A stretch of DNA of 64,000 nt from Xenopus tropicalis (taxonomy: Eukaryota; Chordata; Amphibia; Anura; Pipidae), in the NCBI RefSeq assembly GCF_000004195.4, contig NC_030679.2, positions 33,779,712 through 33,843,711 of the forward strand, written 5' to 3'. The notes under the pieces are model-generated. The model ran no database searches and was not told the origin of the DNA. It saw only the letters and a program-made list of their open reading frames with translations. Below are positions 1-59,170 of this stretch, in pieces. Position 1 is the first letter of the stretch, and every line of letters starts with the position of its first letter. Made by a program: the position numbers and the translations under genes.

Positions 1-1827
1 TGGTAAATCTTATTGGTGACTCCAATATATTGGTTAAAAAATGAATTGCCCATGGTCTCAAATACACACAGCACACATCAAAAGGAAGTCGGTTCTTGAG
101 TAACCAATCCATTCTGGGATAGAATTCTAGCATTCTAGCATTGACATTTTGGTAAATTTTGCTCTATGTGTGAGGCCCTTAAAACAACTATTTAGGACTA
201 TTAATATTGGTGTATAGGTGTAGACTGAATCATTTGATTATGACAACCACATCCATGCACTGGACATTTAGCCCAACAGCAGTTGGAGGTGGGGTGGAAG
301 GAGGTAATAGGGTTGCACATGGGCTAGACAGAACAGTTAGATATCATGAACTTTGGTCCCATAATCTTTTATTTAGGCTTATAGTGCATGGAACATTATT
401 ACTGGGACGCATACTATATGAAGAGGTGATGGGTAATTCTGGGAGTTTGAATGCTACTGAGATACTGGGGGAAAAAACTGGATAAGCAAAATGACACAAG
501 TGCAGACACATTAGTTAGAGGGGAAATAATACAGATGATGGGGTACAGATGTAGAACAGTAACCAGGCCAGAGGGAAGAGAGTAAGGAAATTAGAAATTG
601 GTCCTGGGTACTAAATGGTTCTCTAAAAGGTAAGCTGTTTAGTCTGAATAAATACCTATTGTACTTATTAGAAAACTATATTACTTATTAGAAAACTATA
701 CATAAAACATAGTTTGTTTTTTTTCTATTTCCCAATAACATACATTGCTAATTCGAAGCTTGTTTTTTAGCTTTCTTTTTTAACTGCCGCAAAAGAAAGT
801 TATTATTTTTTAACTAAAGTACCATATGATACTGCGAGTGACTCCTGGTAGTAAAAACGAGCTGCTGTAAAATCAAAGCTTTATGGAAGATATATTGTTT
901 TTAATTTTAAAAACCATTATCTTTCTAGGTTTTCATCCCAGTTACTTGTTTCAGATTTAAGTAAGGTGCTAAAACAGGCTTCAGGTCTAAAATACGATAG
1001 CAGCGGTAAATCCTTTACCGTATAAAATTAATGTCTAATAAATAGAATTTTGAAAAATTGAAATATTATTTGTAAATGCAACATTTTTAATATCTTGTAG
1101 AATATTCCATAAAGTTTAAACTCCTCTGGTAACTTCTGACGTTCATTTTCCCCAATAAAATGTGATTTATTATTAATCAGTTAAATGAAATTTATCTCTC
1201 CAGAAATATAGTTTTATAGTCTTTGGTAACGCCATCTCTAGAGATGTAAATAAAAACCAAAATCCCCAAATACAATCTTTCTGCAAGAAAAAATAACTTT
1301 TGTATATGAATCACAGCGTCGGAATATTTAATTATGGAGAAAATAAACTGATAGTACAATAGCAGCTTCTGCAGGAATGTATTTTTATCTGATTTCAATG
1401 TCTCTGACCACCTTGTTTCTCTTTTCTTATCACTTATACAGGTAAACATGGTATTAGACTTGGAAAAGTGTACAGCATTTTTGTAAGATTTTCATATAGT
1501 TAAAGAATATTTGGGTTTATTGATTTTTAAAAAATAATTGCACATTTTTGTGTACAAAACATAAAACTTTGGAATTATATTCTTTTTAACAAGAGAAAAT
1601 ATGTTACCTTTGAACAGAATGCACAAAGTTATAGTGAATAGGCAGCATGCATGGCAAAAGCACAAAAAACAGCATTTTGGACACTTTTATTGTTAACAGG
1701 GTTCATGGCCCCTATTTATAACAAAAAGGCCAAATTGAATATTTACAGTTTGTGGGATGGAAAAGGAAAAAAATGCTTATTTTTAAATATAGCCATAAGA
1801 GCATACTATAAATTCTAAAGTTTAAAC

Positions 1828-2135
1828 CAGGGGTCCCCAACCTTTCTTACTCGTGAGCCACAGTCAAATGTAAAAAGACCTGGTGAGCAACACAAGCATC
1901 ATAAGCGTTCACAGAGGTGCCAAATAAGGGCTGTGATTGGCTATTAGGCAGCCTCTATGCACACTATCAGCTTACAGGGGGCTTTATTTGGTAGTAAATC
2001 TTGTTTTTATTCAACCAAAACTTGCCCCCAAGTCAGGAATTCAAAAATAACTACCTGGTTTGGGGGCACTGAGAGCAACATCCAAGGGGTTGGTGAGCAA
2101 CATGTTGCCCCTGAGCCACTGGTTGGGGATCACTG
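1828..2135. mobile_element. hAT-like MITE
   Basis: The ends are CAGGGGTCCCCAACC and GGTTGGGGATCACTG, imperfect 15-bp inverted repeats of the hAT (Charlie-type) form. The left flank GTTTAAAC resembles GTTTAACC at 2151-2158, so the true right end could be a few bases further out. Confidence 0.65.
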
Positions 2136-2504
2136 GCTTAGAGAGTCAGGGTTTAACCTTTGACACCTCAGTTGATAACTAAATATCCAAACAAGTGACC
2201 ATTATTCTGTGCTTCAATTTTTTTGAGGAAGATAAGACGTTCAGTGAAAAAACTCCCCTGTCATACTGTATATAGGATTAAGGCTACCTGAATTACATGA
2301 TAATATAGCAGTTGAGTACACATTTTGCTCAAACTATTCTTACTTAGCTTCTGATCATGAAGATAGTATTACAAAAGTAAATCATGGGAACAGTCTTACA
2401 TAGTATTTGGAGTTTTACCATGTTGTTCTCAGCAAGGCTTATTACCCAGTGGTTCAGACAACCATCAAAGACCCTTAAAAATAATGAATTTCAGCTGTGT
2501 TATA

Positions 2505-2917
2505 TTGGGTGGCTTATTTATCAAAATTCATACTTGCGAATGTAGAGTCTCTGTTTTTCAATTCGAATGAACCTGAAAGTTTCAAAATGTTTTCTTATTT
2601 ATTTAAAACATTTGAACCTAAAAATCTCAAATAAAACCATGAAAATAGAAACCTAGAATTCAAATTCTTCTCATCTTTCTCAATGGGTGTACAAAGTTCA
2701 GATTTAAAAAATTGCTTAGATTTCGTGTAAGACAACTCCCATTGTCTTTAAAAGAACTTGCATGTTTTCAGATGCCAAGGTTTAAACTTTTCGCACTTTT
2801 TTCCACTTAATCAACATCAAACATTCCCATTCTGAAAGCCCTTATTGGAGTTTTAAGGCAAAAAAATTAGAATTGCGGCAAAAATTTCAATTCAAACATT
2901 AATAAATCAGCCCCTAA
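2505..2917. mobile_element. fold-back MITE, degenerate
   Basis: Left end GGTGGCTTATTTATCAA and right end TTAATAAATCAGCCCCTA are inverted counterparts of the GGGGCTGATTTACTAA family at 62.4 and 63.4 kb. Confidence 0.55.
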
Positions 2918-3207
2918 ATCTTATTAAGAAAGAAATGGTGCATGGGTCAGTGTTCCTGTAGTTGTATTATTATATATTTAAGCCTGGAATTCCATGTTAA
3001 TAAGTAAGCTTTGCATGGAACATAATGGTGAAATCTGAAGGAAATACACGTCTCTGTGCTCTGACAGGTATGGCCTTGAAAACACTTATTGCAAAACTGA
3101 TTGTCTCTGTCATGTATGGCTATATGGAACATGGTAAATGGATGTGAAATACCGTGTGAGGAAGGAATATTATATGTCTTCTTAATAGTCTGTAAATGAT
3201 TTAATTA

Positions 3208-49570
<46,363 letters not shown>

Positions 49571-50805
49571 TCATTTTTATAAATATATATATACAGTATA
49601 TATATATATCTCCATGTTGAGCATGTTGAGCACAAACAGTTTTGTTAAGCAATAGCTTTTGTAGCGTTAAACTTCGTGTACCCCAAAATTTTGTTCAGTA
49701 CATTTAAAGAAGGTGCAGATGTACAGTTAACTGTTTATGTTCTATTTTGACTTAAATTGCTTTGCCCTACTTTGTAACAGCCTTGAGAAACAAAGTGAAA
49801 CAAATATATATGATATCATAATATGGGTTACACCCAAAAAGAAAATGTCTCGTTTTCTCCTTTCTTTAATATCTTATGGTGCCAACTGCATGTAACAAGT
49901 CCCAGTGTCCGTGTTATAGACTATTTTATTATCTCCTTTTTTAAAACCATACCGTACATGTCCTGTTCCACTCTCCTTCGTCTCTTAATATGTGTGAAAC
50001 TATTATTTTTGTAATGACCTCATCACCAGAAATGATAATAGGCTTCTAGAGGTGAGCACTTTGTGCCGACACACTGAACTATAAATTGGCACACCAATCT
50101 CCCAGTGGCCTGTCAGTCAGGAGAATCACATCTTTGTGCCAGTGAGACCCCTTGGAAATAGTCTGACATTGCAATCTCCACTAAATTACCCTGTCACTGC
50201 CAATCTTACAGTTATCTTGCAAACAATCAAGCAGGCAATCAAACTCTTCAGAACTGCCAGTTCAGGGCCTGGAAGGTTAGAATGTCTACATTCAATAGCA
50301 GTAAATAAAGCATATCATTCTTTCAACATTCAATGAAAGCTTTGGCTTCTTATTTTTACCCTTACAAAGGGTATCATGTTATTTTCTTTTGGCGGACATT
50401 TTTGCTTATAATGTCTGGTTGGTGTCTGAGTGCCAAAATACCTAATGATATGATAAATAAAGTATATTGTCTGCTTAGCATGTTGATAATTAACCAATCT
50501 GTAAAATAAAAGTGATACCCTCCCAAAAAACAAATATGTTGATGCTATAGGAATGCATGGATCCTGGCTAGACCTGCTGTTGTTTGGAGGCCCATAGAAT
50601 GCAGGGCAGCTTCTCCTGGACACATGATCTTGTTCACACAAACATTGTCATAATTTTATATGCACTTGTTTCAAGTCGTGAAAGTCTAAACTTCTCCGTT
50701 CAATTGGGACTGATTGTGACTACAGCTGAACTCAGCTGGAGGTTTAAATTGAGTTTGGTGCTTTTTGTCTTCCTTCATGATATTCTAATTTGTGCCCTTC
50801 TTTCT

Positions 50806-51597
50806 AGGTTTTTCCCATATAAATGATCAACACATCAGAGGCCAACCCTTTAGACTTGAGGAACAGACCTTTCATTTCAAGCAGCAGTGAGGTCGTGGAA
50901 TGCCCTGCTTGGGTGATGTTGTGATGTCAGTTCATATAAAAGCCTTTAAGAGTAACTTGAATGATTTCTTAAACAAGCATAATATATACTAGGACACTAA
51001 GGGGTCCATTCATTAAAGCACGATGACCACGATTGCGAAGAAATAGTATTTTTTCTAATGTTTATGACTTTTTGTACTGACCAAGATAATATCGTTAAAA
51101 TAGTACAACTTTTTTATGGTACGTTTGTTCTTCCAAACGTACCATTCAAGCTTTGGTGTCATTAATATCTTTTGGCCAGGTTGGAGCTGCAGAGTGCTAT
51201 TGAGTCCTATGGGAGGCTTCCAAAATCATGCATTGAAGTTTCAAAGTCAGAAAGGTTTTCACGCTGTTTACGATAGTTCGGATATGAACATTTTGTAACT
51301 TTTGGAGCATAACCACAATATTTTTGTACATCCAAGAAACACATTTTCTTAACATTTTCAAACGTCAGAAATTATCGTGGTTACTCCAAATTTTTTCCAA
51401 TCGTACTTTTAACTAATGAAAACTCGTACTTTAATGAATGGACCCCTAAAATCTACAATTAGTATAGATATTAGTGTATAAAGTTTATGTATGTGAGAGT
51501 ATAGATAGGTCGCCATTAGTCTATATAAATGCGCTGAAGTTTGCGTGGAAGGGTTGAACTTGATGGACTTTTTTTTAACCCAACTGTGAGAATGTAA
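50806..51597 (+). mobile_element. CR1 LINE 3' end split by a MITE
   Basis: Two blocks, 50806-51000 and 51447-51597, align in order to the last 350 bp of the CR1 copy at 57.5-58.95 kb. They include CATCAGAGGCCAACCC, then GGTTGAACTTGATGGAC and TTTTTTTTAACCCAAC. A fold-back MITE occupies the gap. Confidence 0.8.
50998..51448. mobile_element. fold-back MITE inserted in a CR1 3' end
   Basis: TAAGGGGTCCATTCATTAAA at the left and TTTAATGAATGGACCCCTAA at the right, about 450 bp. The arms carry inverted copies of AAACGTACCATTC and GAAAATGTTAAG-type blocks. The flanking CR1 sequence continues without loss. Confidence 0.85.
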
Positions 51598-54199
51598 ATA
51601 TGTAATTATGCAGCAGTATTATTTTTATGAAAAGCAATGAGATTGAGATTTTTTATTTTACTAACTATTGTACGACATTTGCAGGTTTGTTCTTAGACCA
51701 CTCCAAGGTCCTGTGTGTGGAATCCTTGTTCTGCTAAAATATGAACTGTGGTGTTACAAAATATTAAGGGTGACTACTGAATTTTTAATGTACAATGTTT
51801 CTCATATAAAATAATGGATTTTCAAAACATTTATGTTATGTTTTAGTGCTTTGAAATAAAAAGAACACAGAGGATACAATCTCAGCATAAAATTTGTTAA
51901 TCAATATAATATCTTGCAAGGCACTATAATTTTATCCAATGGCCAGTCGCATAGCTTTCTATCCCATAATAGGGATAGGATAGTGGTGCTGTGTCCTCCC
52001 AAATGGGAGACTCAGGGTTGGTATTATGGTAAATTCTTATTTGTAGTTATAGAATAGTGACAGCTACAATAATGTTCTATCTATCATGATATTAATAGCT
52101 ATGGTATTTATATGTGTGTATGTGGTTGCCTGATGCACATGGGGGAGCTGAACCCGGAAGTTAGAAATCTTTTCTATAGAGGAATATATATATTTATATT
52201 TTCTGTTTTTAGCTGTCTCTTTAACAGTATAAAATCTTTCCATCCTATTTTAATGACTTTCTACCTTTTAGGTTTCATCTGTTGGATCTTACGGTCTTAG
52301 CTTAGGGCTATGCTGTGTTCTTTAAGTCATTACGTTTAAATCATTACTAAGTAGTGGCTAATTAGCTACCATACTAAGTATTTGTGATCTAGAGTACATC
52401 AAAATAATGTCATACACAGCAATCTATGCAACTCATATGCAGACGGGGCCATAAAGATACCTTTGAGGACCACATCTGGCCTAAGGACCCCGATTGGACA
52501 GCATGTTATTTTAGAAACAAGGATTCAAAAATGGTTGTTCATTTTGCTAAATGACTAATGAGTCAGTCAGTATCAGACATACCTCTGAATATAATACAAG
52601 TCATATAAGTACAGTTGATTTTTTTGTCTTCTATTCATTCTGAGCAGTTAAAATAGTGAATTAAGCACATTTAATACCACGTGTCTATCCTCTGCTATTA
52701 ATTTAAGGACAATGAACAATAGTTTCAGCAAGGCATATGCAACTTGTTAAAGTATTCTTAGAAAGTGCCATTCAGCTTTGTAAAAGAGATTAAATAATTC
52801 ATGACACTCGGCGGTCAGTGAAAAAGTGCATAAAGAATCTCCGGATAATTATAGCCTTAGCCGCATACTACTACGAATTTGGTCGGTTACACAATTAAGC
52901 CCAAATACCAAATCAGGAGAAATTCAGCGAGGGGTAATTTAAAAATGTGCATAACAATCTTTCTATTTCCATACGCATCAGGGAAATAAATAGATTTGAC
53001 AGGGATAAGAATTGCACTTGGTAAAAATTTAAATAAATTACATAGTGAATAAATTTATGCTACAGTGGAAAACAGCTGTTCCCTTCGGCAATATTATCTA
53101 GGTGCCTTTATATGGTGCTATCATCAAAAGCCTGGTTCAGGTTACCAAACAGACTTGTAAATTACTACTATTTCACACCTGTGATTACATTGTACGCTAC
53201 ACGGGAGAAACTCGTATTATTCTAGAACATATGATATAAAGAATATACTTGCTGGAATAATACCTTGCCAGTACATTTCACCTACATTGTACACTGTACA
53301 TGAAAAAATGAAGATAATGAAGTAGAAATATTCTTATAAAAAGGGGAGAATATGTCATTAAAATAGTGTTCCACAATACTATCCCTTAATTACTTAATAA
53401 CGTAACAAAAAGAAAAATAAAAGCATTATTATATATTATTGTGCTTGCATTTCTATTTTTAGGGGGTGTCCTCTTTAAAACCAGCTTTCAGACAATGGAA
53501 TTCTAAGACAATTTGTATTTGGACTTATTAGCTCTGTAGCTTTTGAGTTGGGAATAAACTGCTATCCGATTAGCCCCTACCCTAGCAACCAAGAAGTGTT
53601 TAAATGACAGACCTGTAGGCTTATTTAGCAATTTTCAAGTTTGTGGATTTGAGAGTTTTTTTTTCCTAATTCAAATAAACTAGCATTTTAAAAAAAATCT
53701 CAAATGCTTGATGGACTTTTAAAATACTGCCCATCAAATATTTTTTATGTAATATAGGAGTTAATTAAAAAAAATGTCAAAATTGTAATAGCTTTTTGAA
53801 GTATATATATAAAAAATTGCTAATAAAGAAATCACAAACATGGCAGCTATATAAAAAATAAAGGAAAACGCAAGTGTCTGAGTGTTCTATATTGAAATCA
53901 AGGCTTCCTTGCAGGATTAGAGTGGGGTGTGCCAAGCCAACTGGGGCTGCTACCTGGGGCCCACACCCCCTCAGGGTCCCCTGACCACCCGTTTACCCAC
54001 TGCCAGTTCCCTGCGTGCGTACCTTATACTTTGCTATGGTCTGCCTCATTCTCTTTCTTTGTTGGAGTTCCTTAAGTCTCTCTCTTAGGTCTTTAGGTGC
54101 TATTCCCAGACTATACTTCTTCTCTAAGGTATTCAGTCATTTACACTTTAGTATCACCTTTATGCTGATGACACCCAAATCTACCTGTCTACTCCTGAC

Positions 54200-54403
54200 T
54201 AGTGATGAGCGAATCTGTCCCGTAAATCTGTCGTAAATCTTTTAAAAGATTTGCGAAATGGTCAAAAAATTCATGAAACGGTGGAAATGCCGGCCATCAA
54301 AAAAAAGTTGTGTGTGTAATTTTTTTTTAAGCAAGCAAAATTTTTTTTACGTTTTTCATTTTGCAAAAAAATCCGCCAATGGCGAATTATTTGCCCATCA
54401 CTA
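54200..54403. mobile_element. hAT MITE (TAGTGATGAGCGAA family)
   Basis: TAGTGATGAGCGAATC at the left and TTTGCCCATCACTA at the right. The 8-bp flanks CTCCTGAC and CTTCTGAC differ at one position. Confidence 0.85.
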
Positions 54404-54647
54404 CTTCTGACCTCTTTCCTTCTGTCCTTTGCCAAGTTACAGACTGCCTGCCTGCTATCTCCTGAAACCTCAGCTGATACTGAATCTCTCTAGAATTCAT
54501 GAGATTTCCTCCAACATCTTCCCCTGTACCTCAGGTTTCACTCACAGTCAATAATATTGCCTTTCAAGTAACCACTCACATAAACATATTTCCTATGAAT
54601 TATCTAGAAATTAATTATGTTAGGCACATCTGTCTAAATAAGTAAAA

Positions 54648-55259
54648 CTGTATATACTCGAGTATAAGCCTAGTTTTTCAGCACCCAAAATGTGCTGAAA
54701 AAGTTACCCTCGGCTTATACTCAAGTTGGGTGCCATGGGTCCCTCCAGACTAGCACTCTCTGTCTTTTGTGTGCAAATTAGGCCCCCCGCAACCAGACCC
54801 TCCAGTGCCCTGGCCCACTCCCAAATTCATCTTCATCTACCATCCTCACCTGTCCCATTCTGCACTAGACATTGCACTTTATATTCTATATAATCTATAT
54901 ATAGTTTTGAATGATTTTAAATCTTTGTGTCTTAGCTGGGCTGCTGATTGAGCTAATGGGGTAGTACTCTTAAGGTATCATTATTGATACCATATTGTTT
55001 TTGTTGACCCTCTTCTCCACTTACAGAGCTAATTTACTGTTTTTCTTTTAAATAAATATTTAAAAACATATACCCCACTGATGCCGCATTTAATGTAATT
55101 GTATTGGTATTTATTTGGATTATTGAAACTTAGCAATAGTTGCTGCATTTCCCACCCTATAGGCTTATACTCGAGTCAATACGTTTTTTCAGCTTTCTTA
55201 GGTAAAATTAGGTACCTCGGCTTATATTCGGATTGGCTTATACTTGAGTATATACGGTA
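54648..55259. mobile_element. element with TATATACTCGAGTATAAGCC inverted ends
   Basis: GTATATACTCGAGTATAAGC at the left and GGCTTATACTTGAGTATATA at the right. Internal inverted copies CCTCGGCTTATACTC and GGCTTATACTCGAGTC lie at 54707 and 55162. Near-identical termini recur in many vertebrate genomes, from memory. Confidence 0.7.
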
Positions 55260-57353
55260 AATAAATAAAAGAAATAAATGAATGATGATGATACAATTTA
55301 CTTAAACAAGCTTTGCTCGAGTCTTTAATTGATTCAAGCTAGGAACCCCAGACAGCGTTTTTTTCTCCACCTATGAACTTATCCTGAAGCATCCTGAGGG
55401 TGGTTAGTGCCGCAGCGCTTAGAATTTGCAGTTCAACCGCAGCTTGTTTAGAGTATACCCTACCAGCATCCCATTACCGTGCAAGCTATCAGCATTCATG
55501 CATCTTTACTAATTTGCTGATATTGTTGCTAAAACCTAGTTAGGTTAAGTTTCCCTAAGGATGAATTTGAGAATCACTGCTCTAAATTATCACTAGCAAA
55601 AGAAAAAGTGTGCTTAAGCATCCATGGCTTAACTCAAGGGAACAATATTGAATATTCAAGGGTGAATAATCTGTAAACGATCTATAACAATAGAAGAATG
55701 AATCTTTTTTAGCAGCTTGTCAATTTGCTAGGCTGTATTGGCTGCAATCAATTTATACACGCGTAGGCTGCTGGAAAAAGCAGAAAGTTTTTCTTAACTC
55801 TTTGAAGACAGAACATTCTTGAATAAAGCTTAAAGTTCTGCTTTAAGCTTTATACATACAGATGTTGCACTTTTTCCCTTGTGCCAAATCAGTATTGGAT
55901 TGCAGAACTACGTTTGCCTTTAGGTTGGAATGGTCAGCTGAGCCAGCAGTCATATCATGAAGTAACATGGAAGATAAACCATAACCACCAAATGAACATC
56001 GCTATTTAATGGTCAGACACAAAGGGGTGCTGTTCTACTGATGTTCTTAACTACAAATGACCTTTTTTGTTCCATGTAACTAATGTACTTCTAGTAACCG
56101 TCTTTATTCTTTTAACATTTCACTTTCCATAGTTCACCATACCAGCAACTGTCATGTACAGTAATTCATCAATGATTCCATTAAGTTTCCAATAAGTTTC
56201 TGTGAATCCGGGACCATTGTGCCTGAATAATGAGCATACAGCTCTGATTATAATTTGTAGAGCCACATAATGATAACACCCAGTAATTAAAAATTCAGAT
56301 GTGGGGAGTGGGGACAGACCATCTAACTAATAATTTTCCTGATTATCCACCAATGTAGCGAGCTCTTCAGCAACATAGTCATTACAGTCCCTTATGCTGA
56401 ATGTATGGGCACATATACTTAACAGTACATATGATTGTGAGAAAGACTGACACACTGCACGGCAGGTGCGAGCTCAGCCCATCTTAACAGCTGTTCCCAG
56501 TGCGCATCCAAGTACAAGGCTTCCATCCTCCAAAAACTGATTATGAGTCAATTTAATTGCTGGAAACTATATGTACTGTTGTCAAGTCCTTTACTGATGA
56601 GGTTAACAATATGATGGCGGTAGTATTTAGATAACAAGATTTGCCGTAATAAAATGATTGGGTTATAACACTTGATTTTATTTTAAGTCGAGTGTTTGCC
56701 AGCTTCTATTTAATTCTTATAGATTTTATTGCAGTCCCTGAGAAACATGTAGTGTAGGCAGAGTGTAAATGCAGGTTTACTCTCTGCTTTTGTAATATAA
56801 GATTAGTAAAGCTTGGGTTTTCTATTCTTTACTGAAATCAGGAGGAAAGCAATTACATTTGTGGTTCAGTGGGGGGAATAGAGCAAATTGACAGGTGCGA
56901 AGCAAGTAAAAGGATCGCTGGAAAAAAAAGGAAAAACAACAAAAACAATAGGCACTTTGTTCTGTAAATTACTACAACATACATAAATATTATGTAGCAA
57001 TTCCATCTTAACTGTTTTATATGTAAGAGATCCTCATGCCTTACCGAAACTAGCAGCATTTATATCTAACAGATGTCAAGTAATATGTCTCAAAACTGAT
57101 TGCACCTATGCACAGAAATCAATGGAAGGATGTAAATTTGTATATACATATTTTCATTGGTGTACACAGCACTGCATATGTCCTACATTAAAGCACAGGA
57201 ACATAAAAAATGGAAGTGTATCAAAACAATTAAAGTTCTATCACCCCAGAACTGGTAAAAGTTGTAAGTTTGCTTCAGAAACCCTACTAGAATTTATAGA
57301 AACAAGGGGGTAGTTATTCAAATTCATGTTTTCTTAAAAAGGCACAGGTTACA

Positions 57354-57376
57354 TCTATTCTATCTATCTATCAATA

Positions 57377-57416
<40 letters not shown>

Positions 57417-57432
57417 ATCTATCATCTATCAT

Positions 57433-57501
<69 letters not shown>
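57354..57501 (+). repeat. (GATA)n/(TATC)n microsatellite
   Basis: About 148 bp of TCTA units with a few CATCTA interruptions, ending exactly where CR1 sequence begins. Confidence 0.95.
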
Positions 57502-58951
57502 GTGACAGCAATTTAAATGCCAGTTGTTGAAAGACAAGAAGAAAGAGGTCTCTGGTGCATGGAGGTTACATAACAAGTTGATCAGTTCAGGTATTAACAA
57601 AGAACAGGGTACTAGTTGGAAGGGGTAATAAGGGATAGGATAGTTGAATACATTGCAGTTCACAATACTATTAGTTTGTGCCAGCATGGTTTTATGTGTA
57701 ACAGATCTTGCCAGACTAATTTAGTCGCCTTTTAAGAGGAGGTGAGTAGGAACCTTGATGCTGGAATGGCACTTGATCTACTTGGACTTTGCTAAAGAAG
57801 GTTAATGATCAAATTGTGAAATATTGGCCCAGAACATAATATTTGTAATTGGACAGAGAACTGGCTGAAGGATAGATTACAAAGGGTGGTGGTAAATGGA
57901 ACATTTTCTAATTGGGCCAGTGTGGTTAGTGGAGTACCGCAGGGGTCAGTCCTTGGTCCTTTGCTTTTTAACTTGTTTATTAATGACCTGGAGGAGGGCA
58001 TAGACAGTACTGTTTTTATTTTTGCTGACAACACTAAATTGTGCAAAACTATAAGTTCCATGCAGGATGCTGCCGCTTTGCAGAGCGATTTGACAAAATT
58101 GGAAAACTGGGTAGCAAACTGGAAAATGAGGTTCAATGTGGACAAGTAGAAATAATATAAACCCAAACTATCTACTGAATGGTAGTTTGTTGGGGGTTTC
58201 CTTAATGGAGAAGGATCTAGGGGTTTTTGTAGATCACAAGTTGTCTAATTCCAGGCAGTGTCATTCTGTGGCTACTAAAGCAAATAAAGTGCTGTCTTGT
58301 ACAAAAAAAGGGCATTGACTCATGGGATGAAAAAATAATTTTGCCTCTTTATATGTCCCTGGTAAGGCCTCACCTTGAGTATGCGGTGCAGTTTTGGGCT
58401 CCAGTCCCTAAGAAGGATATTAATGAGCTGGAGAGAGTGCAGAGACGTGCAACTAAACTGGTAAAGGGGATGGAAGATTTAAGCTATGAGGTTAGACTGT
58501 CAGGGTTGGAGTTGTTTTCTCTGGAAAAGAGGCGCTTGCGAAGGGGACATGATTACTCTGTACAAGTACATTAGAGGGGATTATAGGCAGATAGGGGGGG
58601 TTGTGTTTTCCTATAAAAGCGATCAACACACCAGAGGCCACCCCTTTAGATTAGAGGAACGGAGCTTCCATATGAAGCAGCGTAGGTGGTTTTCATGGTG
58701 AGGGCAATGATGTTGTGATGGCAGATTCTGTTAATGTCTTTAAGAGGGGCCTTGATGAGTTCTTGAACAAGCATAGTATCCAAGGCTATTGTGATACTAA
58801 TATCTACAGTTAGTATTAGTGGTTTTATATATAGTTTATGTATGTGAGTGTATAGATTGGTAAGTATAGGTTGTGTGTGCTGGGTTTACTTGAAAGGGTT
58901 GAACTTGATGGACTCTTTTTTCAACCCTGTGTAACTATGTAACTATGCTGT
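57500..58951 (+). mobile_element. CR1 LINE copy, 3' part with reverse transcriptase
   Basis: A 5'-truncated CR1 with a complete 3' end. RT remnants run from about 57690 (a decayed HGFM...FTKSCQTNL-like region) through 57886-58149. That frame has VSGVPQGSVLGPLLFNLF and IFADNTKLC, then WVANWKMRFN. A further frame at 58341-58574 has [13 protein letters not shown] and [17 protein letters not shown]. The catalytic FADD is changed to FADN, and frames are broken near 58149 and 58318, so it is inactive. The 3' end is GGGTTGAACTTGATGGAC, then TTTTTTCAACCC and TAACTATG repeats. The element begins exactly after a GATA microsatellite. Confidence 0.88.
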
Positions 58952-59012
58952 TCACAGGTGTCAGGACTGTACTGGACTGCACCAGTGTGTATGGCATCAG
59001 TAAAGGCATGTA

Positions 59013-59170
59013 TTAAGGCTGTGGCACACGGGGAGATTTGTCGCCTGCAACAAATCTCCCTTGTCGTGGGCAACTAATCTCCCCTAAATGCCATCCCACC
59101 GGCGAGAATGTAAATCACAGAAATTGCGGAAATTTCCTCTCAAGGCAACTTGAGAGGTGGGATGGCACCC
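59013..59170. mobile_element. fold-back MITE (GGGCTGTGACACACGG family), truncated
   Basis: AAGGCTGTGGCACACGGGGA at the left with GATTTGTCGCC, then ACTAATCTCCCC and GCCATCCCACCGGCGAGAAT. It shares 13882-14067's left half. The right end is missing. Confidence 0.65.
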
